A DNA stretch of 64,000 nucleotides from Saussurea involucrata (GCA_033807775.1 CM066325.1:22005301-22069300), one strand, 5' to 3'; positions 30,784 to 43,670 are shown, counted from the first letter of the stretch. Numbers and translations are program-made. Notes: generated from the letters alone by a model not told the origin.

Positions 30784-33130
30784 CTATATCGGACCTTCAC
30801 CACGTGATGGACGTCGATCGTTCTTTCTCGGTCTCCCGGCTCTGTTCTTAGTGTTTAACGGTGGATAGCATGGCGGAAGGGGGTCGGGTGGATACACCCA
30901 TGCTTCAGGGGGTCCAGCTGAATTTATTACCTCTGCATATGTTGCCCGGTAAGTTTCGGACGTGAAGAAACTTACAGCTAAGTCGCTGCAATCTCTACGA
31001 CCCATATGTCTTGCCGCATCGATGGCATGGACGAACGGTAACCCAGATTTTTGCCATTGGAAACATGAACAAACATGGTCGGTCATATTGACAATCGCGT
31101 CAAGTTGGTTATCCCGAACCTGGTACCTCCCAAACCCGATTTCGCTTACCCTCCATGTCGACGCGTGACCCGTCCTGAGGAGAACTATCTCCTCCGCCGC
31201 TGGTGTGAGTCTATTACGCAGCTCAGCTCCTTTTCGGCGTCGAAGTTGGTACCACTCTTGTTGAAAGGCCCGAAAGTACTCCATAAGAGTAACAATCGGA
31301 CATCTACGCACAAAACGGGAGAGTGCATTCACCAACTCTGCACTATTGGAGGTCAGAATGTCATACCGTTGTGCAGGAAAATGGGCCGCGGACCACCTCT
31401 CCGGTCCAACATCGTCCATGACTTTGGCTGCTTTGTTGGCACTAACTCGTAGAACATTTATGTACCGGTCAAACTCCCGAGCCGTATATGCTTTGCATGC
31501 CTTCCAGTAGACATTGTGGTTGGTGGTAATATGTTTGTCTTGGGATTTGGCGTTCATCTCCAAATGTCGACAACATAAGGCGTGAGGGGCGTTTGGGTAC
31601 ATGGCAGAGATTGCGGCGCTTATGGAAGGTTCCCTGTCGGACATAAACACCAACCCTTGCGGGTCTCCGATAGCTTGTCTCAACATGGACAGAAACCAAG
31701 TCCACTCCTCCCCGGTTTCGGACTTGCCTACTCCGAAAGCTACGGGAACGATGGAGTTATTCCCATCCATGGCAACCGCCAGGAACATCATACCCAAGTA
31801 ATGCCCTTTAAATGGGCAGCGTCTATTACCAGGACACGACGCAGATTTGCTACAAATGTGCGGATCTGCAAAAACGTATGTGGTTCCCCTTTGTAAATGT
31901 TATAGTTTATAATGTGTAAACATATGACGTGTTAAAATACGTACCGCGGGTCCAAGGGCAACGAAGCACATCTCAAACCGTCCATTTGAATCGGTCCTTA
32001 TCTGGGTGATCATACCTGGATTATGCAGCTGCAAATTATATAAATACCCAGGGAGTCGTTCATATGACTCCTCGAACGTGCCTCTGACCATTAGCAGTGC
32101 CCTGCATCGCGCACGTCATCCTTGTTGGTAACCAATTGTGATCCCGTACTGCTGGTGTACATCGTTCACGATGTCCTTTGGACGCATTGACCTGCTAGCG
32201 TCAAGAAATTTGCCTTTCAGTATCGCACCCAAAGTCCTTTTGTTGGCTTGTTTGTGGTTAGGATTCAGTTGCGTCCTCGAACAAGTGTGTACGTCGTGCA
32301 ACCTTCTAATAACTAACATCACTCCTTTCTCTCCCACGGGCCTCGCGTACATCCTCCAATTACAATTTTCTCTCGCACATTCAACTATGTATCTGCTTTT
32401 GTCGGATCTCGGCGTGTAACTTTCGAAACCCTCTTCCATGAACTTAATTCCGACCTGTATGGCCAACTGATCCTTCGAATCAAATATCTGACCCACTTCT
32501 ATCCTTGAACTGCGATTATAAGGTTCAGGTTCGTAGGTTTGTGTATGGGCATATCAAAAAAGTCATTTAACTGAGTAAATGATTTATTACTAGGGGTATA
32601 ATCTTCGTCCTTATCACTATCGGTATCTGATCTGTCTATATCAGAATTACCCATTGTGAAAACATGGGTTTCGTCGTCAGCAACTCCAACAAAGTGTCTG
32701 TGGTCTTCTTTTTCTTCTTCTTCTTGTGGTTGTTGTTGTTGCGTCTCCGGAACAAAATCAGGCTCCTCCATTTGGAGGTCTTCGTCATCACCTTCGTCAT
32801 CGTCTTCGTCGCACACCGATGAATCGGCATACACAAAAAGTAATGGGGGTCTTTCTGATTCGGCCGCAAAGTGCAAAAAACAAGAGATATCCCCATCGTT
32901 GGATAACTCCACAAATGACCCATCACCATTCTTAAACACTAACATGCAAACAACAGAAGGGTCGATTTCACATTTTTGCATGGCGTATGCAACAAACTTC
33001 TGATAAGTATAGTTTACTGACAATTTTACATCATGCTTAGATTTATAAAAAAAATTCCACTCATTGTTGTCTTGCACCCATCTCCATCGAAACAGAAAAA
33101 GAGCTTAGTTTTTGCAACAGATGAACTCAT
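30784..33130 (-). pseudogene. MuDR-type transposase, several lesions
   Basis: From ATG 33130 (MSSSVAKTKLFF): a PB1-like N-terminus (to ~32830), a long acidic linker (Asp/Glu/Gln runs, 32830-32560), the MuDR DNA-binding domain (MYARPVGEKGVMLVIRRLHD, then VHTCSR, ~32470-32230), and the DDE transposase (RVLVIDAAHLKG, then FMSDREPSISAAI, ALCCRHLEMN). A SWIM zinc finger follows (CSCFQWQKSGLPF) and an RAGRPRKN basic tail. A 79-bp intron (31866-31944, GCG|GTACGT...TTTTGCAG) fits the frame. Lesions: one-base losses near 33083, 32545 and 31805, an in-frame TGA near 32114, and Phe in place of the third SWIM cysteine (LPFVHA). The protein cannot be functional. Confidence 0.85.
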
Positions 33131-33157
33131 TTTTTCAGTAGTATCTCAAAAACAAAA

Positions 33158-34036
33158 TACTGAAGAAAGAAAGCAAGAAAGAAGGATGGAATGAGTGTGA
33201 ATTATGGATTGCATTTTACTGATATTTATGGATGAAATCTCATTGATGAAACAACCAACATTGATGAAACAACCAACATGAATTGCAACCACAAATTGGT
33301 CTTCCAAGTACAATGATTCAACATTGATGAAACAAGCCAGTGAATTTTAACCACAAATTGGTCTTCAAAGTACAATAATTGTGGAAACAAACAGTAAAAA
33401 CATGCAAATATTCGTGCAAAAAAGGACCAAAGGCAGTGGCGGATCCAGGAATTTTGTCTCCTGGGGGCACCTTCAAGGTGTATTAAAGGCACGCAAAGTC
33501 AACTGATGTGTTTTTAGCCTAATTCCACTTTTTCGATGAGTTTTTAGAAAAAAATTGGTTGATTTGGAGAAGTTTTTAAGATTTTTTGTCGATTTCAAGA
33601 GATTTTTTCGGTTTTTTTTGTTAATTTTGAAGATTTATTTAGTTTTTTTTGTTAATTTTCAGATATTTTTTTGATTTGAAGGGGCACTTACAATATGTTA
33701 CAATATGTTACTGGGGGATGAAGGGTAAAAGGTTACAAAAAAAAATTACCTTATAAAATCTTGTCCCACATAGGTCCGCCCCTGACCAAAGGTGTAATTT
33801 TTTTTGCCTATCGCGGACACATTGCGGACAACCACCTCGGACAGGGGTCAATCTTGTCCTGCGGGCATAGTTGGGGGGCTCTGCAGGACATTTTGGCGAA
33901 ACGGGGGTGCCACATGGACACTGACCCACGATCGCAGGTCCCACCGTGGAAAAAATGGGTATTTTTATAAAATCAGCGAGAAAGTTGATATTTTGGTAAA
34001 TTAAAGTCAAACTTTGAGTATTTTAATTAATTTCCC
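33158..34036 (-). repeat. right TIR of the MULE, interrupted
   Basis: Matches the left TIR inverted. It is enlarged by a hAT MITE (33434-33784) and by a local duplication of ATTGATGAAACAACCAAC / CCACAAATTGGTCTTC at 33240-33370. Confidence 0.82.
33434..33784. mobile_element. hAT MITE inserted in the MULE TIR
   Basis: Ends CAGTGGCGGATCC and GGTCCGCCCCTG are inverted repeats, with perfect 8-bp ACCAAAGG duplications (33426-33433, 33785-33792). The left TIR (near 28915) lacks it. Confidence 0.9.
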
Positions 34037-34686
34037 TAAAAATAAATGCACCCCTCACATGAGTGGCACGTTAGACAACTTAATGGGAGGCCTAGAAATT
34101 GTAGGGTTTTAAAACATTCTATAGCCGTTTGAAACACGGCGGAACATAATTTTAGGTTACATAACTTTGGAAAACTTTTCCGGAAAGAAACCCTAAGCCG
34201 GATCTAATGACATTTAAAACAAATTCTAAACACATATTGAGTGTTTAGAGTGATACCTTTTATAATTGATGAAGGTTGCACTTAGAAACCAAATTAGGTT
34301 TCCTCTATTGCAAATCCAGACACGAACATGATGTAGCATCTACTAGGTGCTAGTCGAAACTCTAATATAGTATGTGTTTATAGAAAAGAAATAAAATTTT
34401 ACATACGTCATGAAAATTGGTTTATAAATGATTATTATACATTTGCGACCACTGACTATGGAAATGCAAAACAAGGGGGTCCGGTCGACCCATCATTTGG
34501 AATACGCGTGTCAGGCTGTCACCAATCGCTGCAGGTATGTGTTTGTTTGAAATCTTTTTAAGATAGCTACAAAAAACTATGTCGACCAAAATCATAAAAT
34601 TGATTTTAATGGGTAAAAGAGAAAAGAAAAAAAACTCCATTACCTAATTTTTGTAGTTTTATCCTTTACCTAATTTTTGTAGTTTT

Positions 34687-36433
34687 AAAGAGAGAGAGAG
34701 AGACGTTTTTGCAAACCACGATGACCATCTTGTAATTTTAAAACTACAAAAACGAAAAGTGTTAATTTTAGACAAACCGCCTCCACCAAATTTGTAGTTT
34801 ACTTTTTTCTTTATTTTATAAAACAATAAGAAGAATCTATTGGAAAAAATAAAGAACAAAATCTTCATTTTCCCTATCTTAGAGAAACCGTTGATGATGC
34901 TCTGAAACTTAACGTGCAGAGAGAGAAACAATGGTTTTTTTATTCATAACGCCAATCAAACTGAATTATTATTATATATAAAGTGTTTTAAAAATAGAGT
35001 ATTGGGATAATAAAGTTATCGAATATTTAATAATTATATTTAAATCTTTAAAATAAATAATCTGTTGGAAATGAATGTAATTTTTTTAACGATTTAAACT
35101 TTGGATTTTTTATTTTAGAGAAGTCATAGAGAATCTATTGGAGATGCTCTAAAAACGATCCGTTTATAATAAAAATACAACCAACCACCAAGGTGTTGCT
35201 TGTTTTTCCAATTTAAGTTCTTAATCACCACTTATGTTTCATTCGGTCACAAGTTTTATAATTCAAACCATTTGTTTTTTCAAAGCCTCTTATTTCTTAA
35301 TATGGTGTGAACAAAAAAGTGATAACAATTTCTCTTAAATCTCCTCTTTATTTTCGTCCATTGCCATTCTTTCGATTTCAATGTTAGTTTTGGCCTAGAT
35401 GCACACCGAATTTGCAAAAATGCAAAACACGAAGATTGTAGATTTATGTGTTCGATTTCCAGAACAACTTGAATCGCCTAAATCAGGTTTCGGTGTGTGA
35501 GATATGATTAAAACCCCATAACCTTGCAAATCTGCCAACATCTTTCTTTTTTCGTTCCGTCCTTCGATCATCGATGCTCATTTCAATTAAAACCATGAAA
35601 TATTTTCAACTATTTATATGCATATACCCATTACCGTACAGATGAATGCCGTTATGACGTTGTTCCTCAGTCTTTTATTTTTTAGGATTTTCCTTTAAAA
35701 TAAAACATTGGATGTTCTTTGCCCAATGACGATCAAACTTAGGCCATGTTGATTTAAGGCCCTCTTGTATTTTTAATATATTATATGGTAGGATTGATTT
35801 CGTGTTTGGGTTGTACTTTTAATATAAATGGATTGTATTTAGAACATCTTTCTAATAGATACTCTATGATTTATTAAAATAAAAAATCAAAAGTTAAAAT
35901 TGTTTAAAAATTACATTGAACTTCAATAAGTTTTCTATTTTAAATATTTGAAAAAAATTATATTATTAAATATTCTATTTTTTAAAACAAAAAATTAAAA
36001 GTTAAAATTGTTAAAAAAATACATTGAACTTCAATAAGTTTTATATTTTAAATATTTGAAAATAATTATATTATTAAATATTCTATAACTTTATCATTTT
36101 AATACACTATTTTTAAAATACTTTATATAAAATAATAATAATTCAATTTTATTGGCATAATGAATTAAAAACTATGTTTCTCTCTTCGCACGATAAGGTT
36201 CAAAGAATCTTTAACATATTCTATAAAATGAGAAAATGAAGATTTTGTTCTCTTCTCTACTTTGTTCTAACAGATTCTCTATTTGATCTCTAAAATTAAG
36301 AAAAATATATATTACAGATTTGGTCCAGGTGGTTTATCTAAAATTAACACTTTTATTTTTGTAATTTTAAATCAGAAGATGACCATCGGGTTTGCAAAAA
36401 CGTCCGGATGTACTTTCTCTTTCTCTCTCTCCC
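34687..36433. mobile_element. foldback element with ~400-bp inverted arms
   Basis: 34687-35090 and the complement of 36050-36433 match through GTTTTTGCAAACC, GATGACCATCTT, TGTTAATTTTAGA and CAAAATCTTCATTTTC. (GA)n lies at both outer ends. No ORF. 34396-34686, to its left, holds nothing recognised. Confidence 0.75.
35873..36086. repeat. tandem duplication, two ~107-bp units
   Basis: Both units contain AAGTTAAAATTG, ACATTGAACTTCAATAAG and TATTATTAAATATTCTA. Confidence 0.85.
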
Positions 36434-36470
36434 ATAAACAAATTATGTCAAATCTATACATATAATAAAT

Positions 36471-36690
36471 AGGGAATTTAATTAAAATACCCAAAATTTG
36501 ACTTTCATTTACCAAAATACCTATTTCTCTCCCGTTTTTACCAAAATACCCATTTTTCCACAAAGGGGGTCCGCGATCGCAGGCAGGGACCAAAAATGCC
36601 ACTTTTTGAAACTTTTACCCCGCGATCACGGGGGAGTGTCCCGCGGTGGACCCAATTTCCTTCAATTTGATGATTTTGAATTGAAATGTT
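36471..36690. mobile_element. orphan MULE terminus
   Basis: AGGGAATTTAATTAAAATACCC, then ACCAAAATACC repeats and GGGTCCGCGATCGCAGG resemble the TIRs at 28671 and 34036; the partner end was not found. Confidence 0.6.
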
Positions 36691-36699
36691 ACACTTTCA

Positions 36700-37070
36700 A
36701 CCCCTATACTTATTTACTTAATTTACTTTATACATTTTACTTTTATAATTTTAATTTTACATTTAACACATATAATCGTTTATTAACTAAAATACGTTAA
36801 AAATACGTTTTAATTTTAACAAGTTACACCATTATAATCGTTTCTTCGATACGTTCGAAATGAGCCCAATCTTGAATATTTTTGGATTTATTTATTTTAT
36901 TATATATCATATATACTACATAAAAATATTTTTAATATTTACAATTCATACCCTTATAGTTAATTATTTAATTTATGGTACATCTCTTATTTTTTTCAAT
37001 TTTGTTTTACACTCCTATCGCATTAACATAATAATCATATATTAACTAATTCATTAAATCGTTTTAAATT
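36700..37070 (+). repeat. ~200-bp dispersed repeat, 1.7 units
   Basis: Same family as 17171-17570 and 19095-19445. It ends shortly before the chromovirus insertion at 37178. Confidence 0.75.
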
Positions 37071-37177
37071 ATTATTATTTGTATGTGTTTATAGATATCG
37101 TGAATGGCAATAGTTATTATTTTATTTATTTAATAGATTTGGAATGTTTCAATTCGAAGTCAATAGTAGTGTACCGC

Positions 37178-37812
37178 TGTAATAACCAAGAAAAAAAAAT
37201 TATGATAGTAATTCACAAGGACTTGTTGTGTAGAGGCAAAAACTAAAAGGTTTAGACTTGGAAAGTTTCATGGTCATTCATTATCATGCAAACGAATAGG
37301 TGGAAACCCCTTCTCATTAAAACCATGACCCTTTATAGCTTCCTAGCCGAGAAACCGTGGATAGCATGTGTATATATAGGGCATGATACATGCAAGTGTA
37401 AGGCAAAAAGCGATCGAGAGAGGGAGTGCGCATAAGAAGGAAAAGACGGTGACGGTTCGGTGAATCGCAACGGTTTCGGTGCTTCCCGGTAAGTGTTTTC
37501 TTTACTCGATCGGTGTGTTCATTTCATATAGATATCTCAGACCCGAACGAGATGTTTGGGGTCTCGATAGAGTGGTCTTGACCACCTATCGTGGTCGGTA
37601 TTCCAACCGGTACCACCGATGTCGGCGATGTGTGTTCTCGGTAAGCTTTTGTTCAAGCCTTGAGAAATTCAACGAAATATTTTGGTTCGTCAAGCTACTG
37701 TAAGAAAAATGGTACCTACTGGAGTTGAGTGTGTTAGTTAATTCATCCGGAGAAAGAAAAAAAAACGAAGCTTTTCAGAGTATTGATTGTAAGGTTTGCA
37801 AAGATGCAATAC

Positions 37813-37856
<44 letters not shown>

Positions 37857-38015
37857 ATATATAGCATGGGAAAGATAACCATTGAAATACAGTAACTCTT
37901 GATGAAGTCTTAAGACATTCATAGGTTATATATGTCATGTAGTTGGTGTTTTGAGGAAATGGTGCCATGGTGGGTTACATATATGTAACCCTACTGCTTC
38001 CACGATTCTATGCAA

Positions 38016-38051
<36 letters not shown>

Positions 38052-39136
38052 CATGTAATGACATTTGAAAATGTCGTGAGTTGCACCAATGGTTTATATA
38101 TAATTATAAATGTAAAATTTAAGTCAAAGTAGAAGATGCAATTGGTATATAGGTTTGTGCAAGGGAACTGTTAAATGTATATATGTAAATGAAGGCATGC
38201 ATTAAGGATAATTGGATGGATATGTATATGAATATATTTGGACAGGAGAAGATACATGCTGTTAGATTCTATATATATATATATATATGTGTGTGTATGT
38301 GTGTGTGTGTGTATGCAAGTATATGTGGATGTAAAAGTTCAAATCACGTTGAAACTTAGAATGTTGGCCATGGATCGTTAAAAGAATAGATCGCGTCAAA
38401 GAGAGCACTCGATTGTTTATTGGGATGACGAATTTTATTAGAATTAAAGTTTATAGCCTTGGATTTGTAGGGGAGGCGCTAACCACTTCAAAGACCGGTT
38501 TGGATTACGACAAGTACTCTGAGTTAACGTGATTTTTAAACGGTTGCATACTTTTATAAAACTGCTTAATGTTCTCAAGAACTTGATATGTCGTTTATGC
38601 AAAAATCATGACATGATTTATATGATTTATATTTGATATTTTGTGGTTATGGGGGTGTACTATGGTAAGACAAGCATGCTGTGTGAGCTTTTTTAAAGCC
38701 GTAAGCGTGGACATGCTGTGTGAGTCCTCCAGGCAAAGTTGTGTGAGTTAGACACCTCCCATAATGTTGTTAGCTTGTGATATTTTACCACATGCATGTT
38801 AAATTATGATGCTTTGTGAAAATCGTTATTGATATTATTTTCATGCATAAAACCGTGAATTCACTGGGCCCTAGGCTCACCCAACTCCTTTTCAAAATAA
38901 CTATGCAATCAGGTCGTCACTCACTCGGGAGTAGTAGCAAGGGGAAGGAGAAAATCTAGAACCGGGTCGGCGTTGGAATAAATGCATGATGAAGAATGCT
39001 TCAAGACTTAGTCAAGTTTTACCTTGTTATTTAGTAGCTGAAAACCTTCCGTTGCGTTGAACAATTAGAATTATGGTTTATTTATATATGGATGTTTTAT
39101 ATATAAGTTTTAAGGAAAAAAAATTGGGACGTTACA
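37178..39136 (+). repeat. 5' LTR of the chromovirus
   Basis: 1959 bp with TA and TG microsatellites near 37818-37860, 38023-38050 and 38270-38315. The last is the empty site of the MITE in the 3' LTR. A TATA-like TGTATATATAGGGC lies at 37370. Confidence 0.93.
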
Positions 39137-39138
39137 AG

Positions 39139-39150
39139 TGGTATCAGAGC
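39139..39150 (+). other. primer-binding site (tRNA-iMet)
   Basis: TGGTATCAGAGC, two bases after the LTR. Confidence 0.93.
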
Positions 39151-41930
39151 AAAGTTTAAGTGAATTAGGTTACTGTAGACCTAGACTTAAACTGAGATTG
39201 GAAGATTTTATTCTTGACATATATGTGGCCATAGATTGGTTTATAGTGATGAAAGTAGTGGTTTAAGTTAATTTGGGTTAGACTTAAACCAAATCAAAGG
39301 TGAGAAGTCATTAGATGGCGTAATGTCATTGGATATAATGTCAATGATAGAGATGTCACTAAAATTGATAAATGTGCATGGTAAGATAAGATAGAAATAA
39401 AAACATAAGGATACAAGGGTGTTTTATGGGATAACCAATAAAATATTTAAGCTTCAAGAATATAATAAATTCAATGTACTGATGATACAATAAGTGATTC
39501 AATCCATGTTTGAGCTAGATATGGAATATTTCTTATATCAATTGGCAGGAAGGATAGTAAAATATGAGACTAGCAACAGGTCATTAGTGTCATCAATTAG
39601 GGTAACAGATTCTGGTAAGAACCAAATATCTTGATTGGATGCAAGACTAGTTGAAGGATTTTACAACCACGAGTTGGAATGTCAAGATCGAATGTAGACC
39701 ACGTGAATCGGTCTAAGGGTGTGCACGAGATTAATTTCTAAAAACTAAAGACACCATATCGGTGTGTGAGATGTTCATAGAATGTATGAGACTGCAGTTG
39801 ATTAGTCTTGTTGGAAACTAGGGTTTCATTGTCTTTCATGTACACCTCAAGAGTGGTTAGGGGGATGATTTAATTTATTTGATCTGATGAAAGTGACTTT
39901 TTAGTAAGCGCATGTCGATTTGAGAGATATGAAAGCGAGAGGATGGTAAAAAAAAGTATTATGATTGTTATAATGTATCACATGTAGTAAGTAAGAAGAA
40001 CTTTGTGGTTATATAGAAGGTTTATCCAAACTTCTAAGCCATTAAAGGAGGCGTTCGAATTGTTCGCATCGTTATAGCTAGAATAGTGCAAACATGCATG
40101 CAATGTTTTCTTAAGTAAATCAATACAAGTAAGTTGTGATACAGGTTGAAGAAGATGAAATAAGTGAAGATGTGCATTTAGAACCATCACGGGTAAAAAT
40201 GACGCGTAATGTGCTAAATAGCAATGAGGATGTAAATGGTCATTATCAAGAGCCTTGTTTAAGAAATGTCAGCAGATGATAAATATAGAGTTGGTCATGA
40301 GAACCAAATGGTGGCACATGTGTTATTATAGGGGAGTTAACTGATTAGTTGTTAGAACAAGTAGCGAAGCCGGTTAATGGTATACGTTTTTCATCAAGAT
40401 AAAGTCGTGAGTAGACTCTAGGATGAACATAAGGCATGACATAAGGTTTTTCTTCTTTAAAAAAATGAATTCAGTTAAGCTATTTGGCCTCAGAAGGATG
40501 AATTCAAAAAAAAATACAATACCGAAATAAGTCAAGGGTTAGTAGAAGACTAGTTACTAATGAAAGTCCATAATGAGCAATGTGATATTTAAGCACATAT
40601 CACTTAAATATGAAATGATTAAAAAAATCATGAGCAACTTAAGATACCAAAAATAATGTGCATACATCTTGGCATAAGAAATAATCCCTGTTAATAAGAA
40701 ATATCTAGTGTGATAAAATAAAGTGTGGTACTAGGAATCAACAAGAGAAGACCAGGGATAAATCAAAACCCTTCAAAGAATGCTTGACATGTTTTAGATG
40801 CCACAAAAGGATGAAGAAACGGATATTAGAGGTAAAACTAAAAGTAAAGATAATTGAATTGATAAAAGATTATAGAAAACAATATGGAAAACTAAGAGTT
40901 ACTTGGTGAACAACATCCTCTCGGTATCTATGATTGCTAATATGAGCACGATATGCAAGTGTTAAAAGTGGAGCAAGATGAATGATGTCTATGTACTCGA
41001 CAAGATTGAATTACTATGAAATATGTAATGTAACTATACGATATAGTCAGGCCAAAAAGTAAATGAAGTATGCCATACATTGAAAGGAAGACCAAGAAGT
41101 GCGCATAGAGTGTCTCTGCTAGATTAGACAAATGATTTTTATTTTTTGATGCTCGAATGTTGGAACTATGATGCATATGGTGAAAAAGGGAAATTTTATA
41201 GTATGTGCGTCATCATAATTGAAAATGTATGAGTTGAAATTAGTAGCAGTAGTAGTGGAGCTCGAAATTTTTGAGGCATTATCTACATAAAGGATTGTGT
41301 AGACTACACTCAATAGATAAAGACATCTTGTGTCAAAGATGAGTACATATATGCATAAGTGCTTGGATATAAAAGGTTTGATGTTGGATGCATACTTGAG
41401 TTGTGGAAGAATTTGCGACAAGTATGATGAACGTTTGCATCACGTTGCCATATTTTATAGATAAGAAAGATAAGGTGGTACTTATGTGGAGTAACATTTA
41501 ATGACACTTGGAATAACTACTTACCGTTGAAAGCATTCACCTACGTTAATGGTTATCAAAGAGTATTCAAAGAGAGAAACTTGAAGAGTTATAATACAAT
41601 TGTTAATCGGTTTGTGGAATTAACATTAAAAAGGCGAAGAGACAGAATGTAGACCATCACTGGTTAGAAAATATTGCTCAAGTTGGGATGTATTGAAGAT
41701 CTCCAAGATAAGAAAATGAGTTATTTACAAAAATGGAAAAGATGTTTAGAGCTTCAGAAAATATACGAGTTGGTATAGTGGGATTTGTGACATAAATTGT
41801 CTAATTTCTAGAAGTGTTTGGTAGATAAAAAGGAAGTGGTAAGTTTTAAGGACGTGAAGAAAAATAAACAGTTAAGAAACAAAGGGTTTCTCTTATGAAA
41901 GTGCAATGACTACGTCATAACGGGACATAA
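39151..41930 (+). other. chromovirus internal region with no recognisable gag, protease or RT
   Basis: All frames are crowded with stops, and I could not find a zinc knuckle, a DSG protease motif or an RT YxDD-type box. Short antisense ORFs (e.g. 40937-41176, 41119-41421) look random. Either this part was already scrambled when the copy moved, or it was replaced. Confidence 0.6.
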
Positions 41931-41961
41931 ACACTTTGGGAAGCGATATCCAACGCATGAC

Positions 41962-42414
41962 TTGGAATTGGCAACGATGGTGTTTGCATTGAAAATCTGG
42001 AGACACTACTTATATGGGGTTAAGTGCCAAATCTATACTGATCACAAGAGTCTAAAGTATTTGTTCGATCAAAAAGAACTAAACATGAGACAACAAAGGT
42101 GGATGGAGTTGCTGAAAGATTATGACTGTGAAATTCTGTATCATCCCGGGAAGGCAAATGTGGTGGTTGACGTACTGAGTCGCAAAGAAATGAGTGATCG
42201 GATAAGGATTAAAGAAATGCGGATGGAGGTGACTCCTAGTTGGATTGTTGAACTCAAGAAAGTTCAGGAAGAAGCTTTAACAGAAGAAAACTTAAAGGTT
42301 GAAAGAATGGTAGGGATTGTTCCGCTTCTTGAAGTTAACAACCAAGGTTTAAAGTGCTATAAGAGTAGAATTTGGATTCCTCGCTTAGGCAACTTTCGTA
42401 ACCAATTGTGTTAG
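41962..42414 (+). pseudogene. chromovirus RNase H
   Basis: 150 codons with ELATMVFALKIWRHYLYG, IYTDHKSLKYLFDQKELNMR and LYHPGKANVVVDVLSRKEM (RNase H catalytic region), closely similar in layout to the gypsy element at 1-1023. The frame is lost near 42405 by one base, just before the integrase zinc-binding region. No intact RT precedes it. Confidence 0.88.
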
Positions 42415-42415
42415 A

Positions 42416-42959
42416 TGAAGCTCATAAATCCTGGTATTCTATCCACCCGGAAAACAATAAGATGTATCGAGATCTCCGTCAATCTTACTGGTAGCCAGGG
42501 TTGAAGATGGATATAGCTCATTATGTCGAAAGGTGATTGACATGTCTGAAAGTTAAAGTTGAACACCAATGACCGTATGGTAAGTTGCAACCCTTGGAAA
42601 TTCCTATGTGGAAGTGGGACCAAATCACAATGGACTTTGTGACAAAGTTGCCAAGAACACCAAAGGGTTACGATGCTATATGGGTAATCGTTGATAGACC
42701 CATAAAGTCAGTGCATTTTCTGCCAATTAAGGAGACTTACTCGATGGAAAGACTAGCTAAGCTCTATATAGATAAGATTGTGACTCGGCATGGTGTTACA
42801 TCATCAATAATCTCTGATAGAGACAGTCGGTTTACCTCTAGATTTTGGCAAAGCTTTCAAAGGGAATTGGGTTCACAAGTAAAGCTAAGTACAACATATC
42901 ACCCGCAAACGCATGGTCAAAGCGAGAGGACCATTCAAACCCTAGAGGATATGTTGTGA
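42416..42959 (+). pseudogene. chromovirus integrase, zinc-binding and core domains
   Basis: 42416-42584 keeps the outline of the zinc-binding region (DEAHKSWYSIHPENNKMYRD) with in-frame stops, one a Trp codon turned to TAG near 42491. From 42585 the core is open: WKWDQITMDFVTKLPRTPKG (first Asp), TSSIISDRDSRFTSRFWQSF (second Asp) and YHPQTHGQSERTIQTLEDML (Glu). It stops at a TGA where an Arg codon is expected. Confidence 0.88.
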
Positions 42960-43670
42960 GCATGTGCTATCGATTTTCCAGGTTCAGGGGAGAGTCATCT
43001 TCCATTAATAGAGTTTTCCTATAACAACAGCTATCATGCTAGCCTCCAAGCTGCACCGTATGAAGTTTTGTATGGAAAGAAGTGTCGAACACCACTGTGT
43101 TGGAATGAGGTAGGTGAAAAACAATTGGCTGGCCCTGAGATAGTTCAGCAAACTACCAATAAGATAAATCAGATAAGGGAAAGGTTGAAGACTTCTCAAG
43201 ACAGACAGAAGAGTTATGCGGATAAAAGACGGAAGCCGATAGAATTTCAAGTTGGGGACAAGGTTATGCTCAAGATCTCACCATGGAAAGGTGTGGTTCG
43301 TTTTGGAAAGAGAGGAAAGCTAAGTCCTCGTTATATTGGCCCTTACAAGATAACTAGATGAATAGGTGAGGTTGCCTATAAGTTAGAGCTACCAGAAGAA
43401 CTTCAAGGCATTCATAACACGTTCCACGTGTCAAATCTAAGGAAGTGTCTGGCTGATGAAAGTGCTGAGGTAACGCTTAAGGATGTAAAGGTGGACAAAA
43501 CCTTGAGCTACATTGAGGAACCGGAAGCTATCGTTGATAGAAAAGTAAGGAAACTAAGAAATAAAGAGATTGCCCTAGTTAAAGTTGAATGGAGACATCA
43601 TAAAGGGCCAGGAGCCACTTGGGAACCCGAGAAGGAGATGAGATTGAAGTACCCTAGTTTATTTGAATAG
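42960..43670 (+). pseudogene. chromovirus integrase C-terminus and chromodomain
   Basis: Same frame as the core, interrupted by TGA at 42957 and 43359. 43068-43361 has KKCRTPLCWNEVGEKQLAGP and VGDKVMLKISPWKGVVRFGK (integrase GPF/Y-type region, GPYKITR). 43428-43670 ends in a chromodomain (ALVKVEWRHHKGPGATWEPE). The chromodomain steers insertion to heterochromatin in this clade. The interrupting codons look like C-to-T changes. Confidence 0.88.

Larger units (their letters stand above)
28671..34036. mobile_element. Mutator-like element with ~430-bp TIRs and three genes
   Basis: The termini GGGAAATTAATTAAA (28671) and their complement (ending 34036) start long inverted repeats that include GGTGGGTCCCGCGATCGCGG near 28762. 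Inside lie a coiled-coil ORF (+), a spliced PB1-like gene (-) and a decayed transposase (-). The inverted arm near 47976 shows the locus without the element. A 9-bp target duplication is not evident, so the insertion is not very recent. Confidence 0.85.
7478..34395 (+). repeat. arm A of a diverged large inverted duplication
   Basis: Collinear blocks match the reverse complement of 47590-59108: 7478-7505, 7868-7956, 9058-9420, 25752-26166, 26167-27059, 27060-27529, 28458-28670 and 34037-34395. Insertions specific to this arm are the hAT MITE 7514-7867, the 7957-9057 element, the hAT 27530-28457 and the MULE 28671-34036. 9421-25751 has no counterpart in arm B (many insertions here, or a deletion there). 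The blocks are clearly homologous but not identical, so this is not an assembly palindrome. Confidence 0.8.

Noticed and set aside
30784..31797. MULE transposase as a separate intact 337-residue gene
   Set aside because: Its first codon is TTG within the DDE domain; it is the 3' part of a longer frame broken upstream.
39978..41507. Several antisense ORFs of 65-100 residues inside the chromovirus
   Set aside because: No motif, no conservation cue, and random expectation in AT-rich DNA with many frames.
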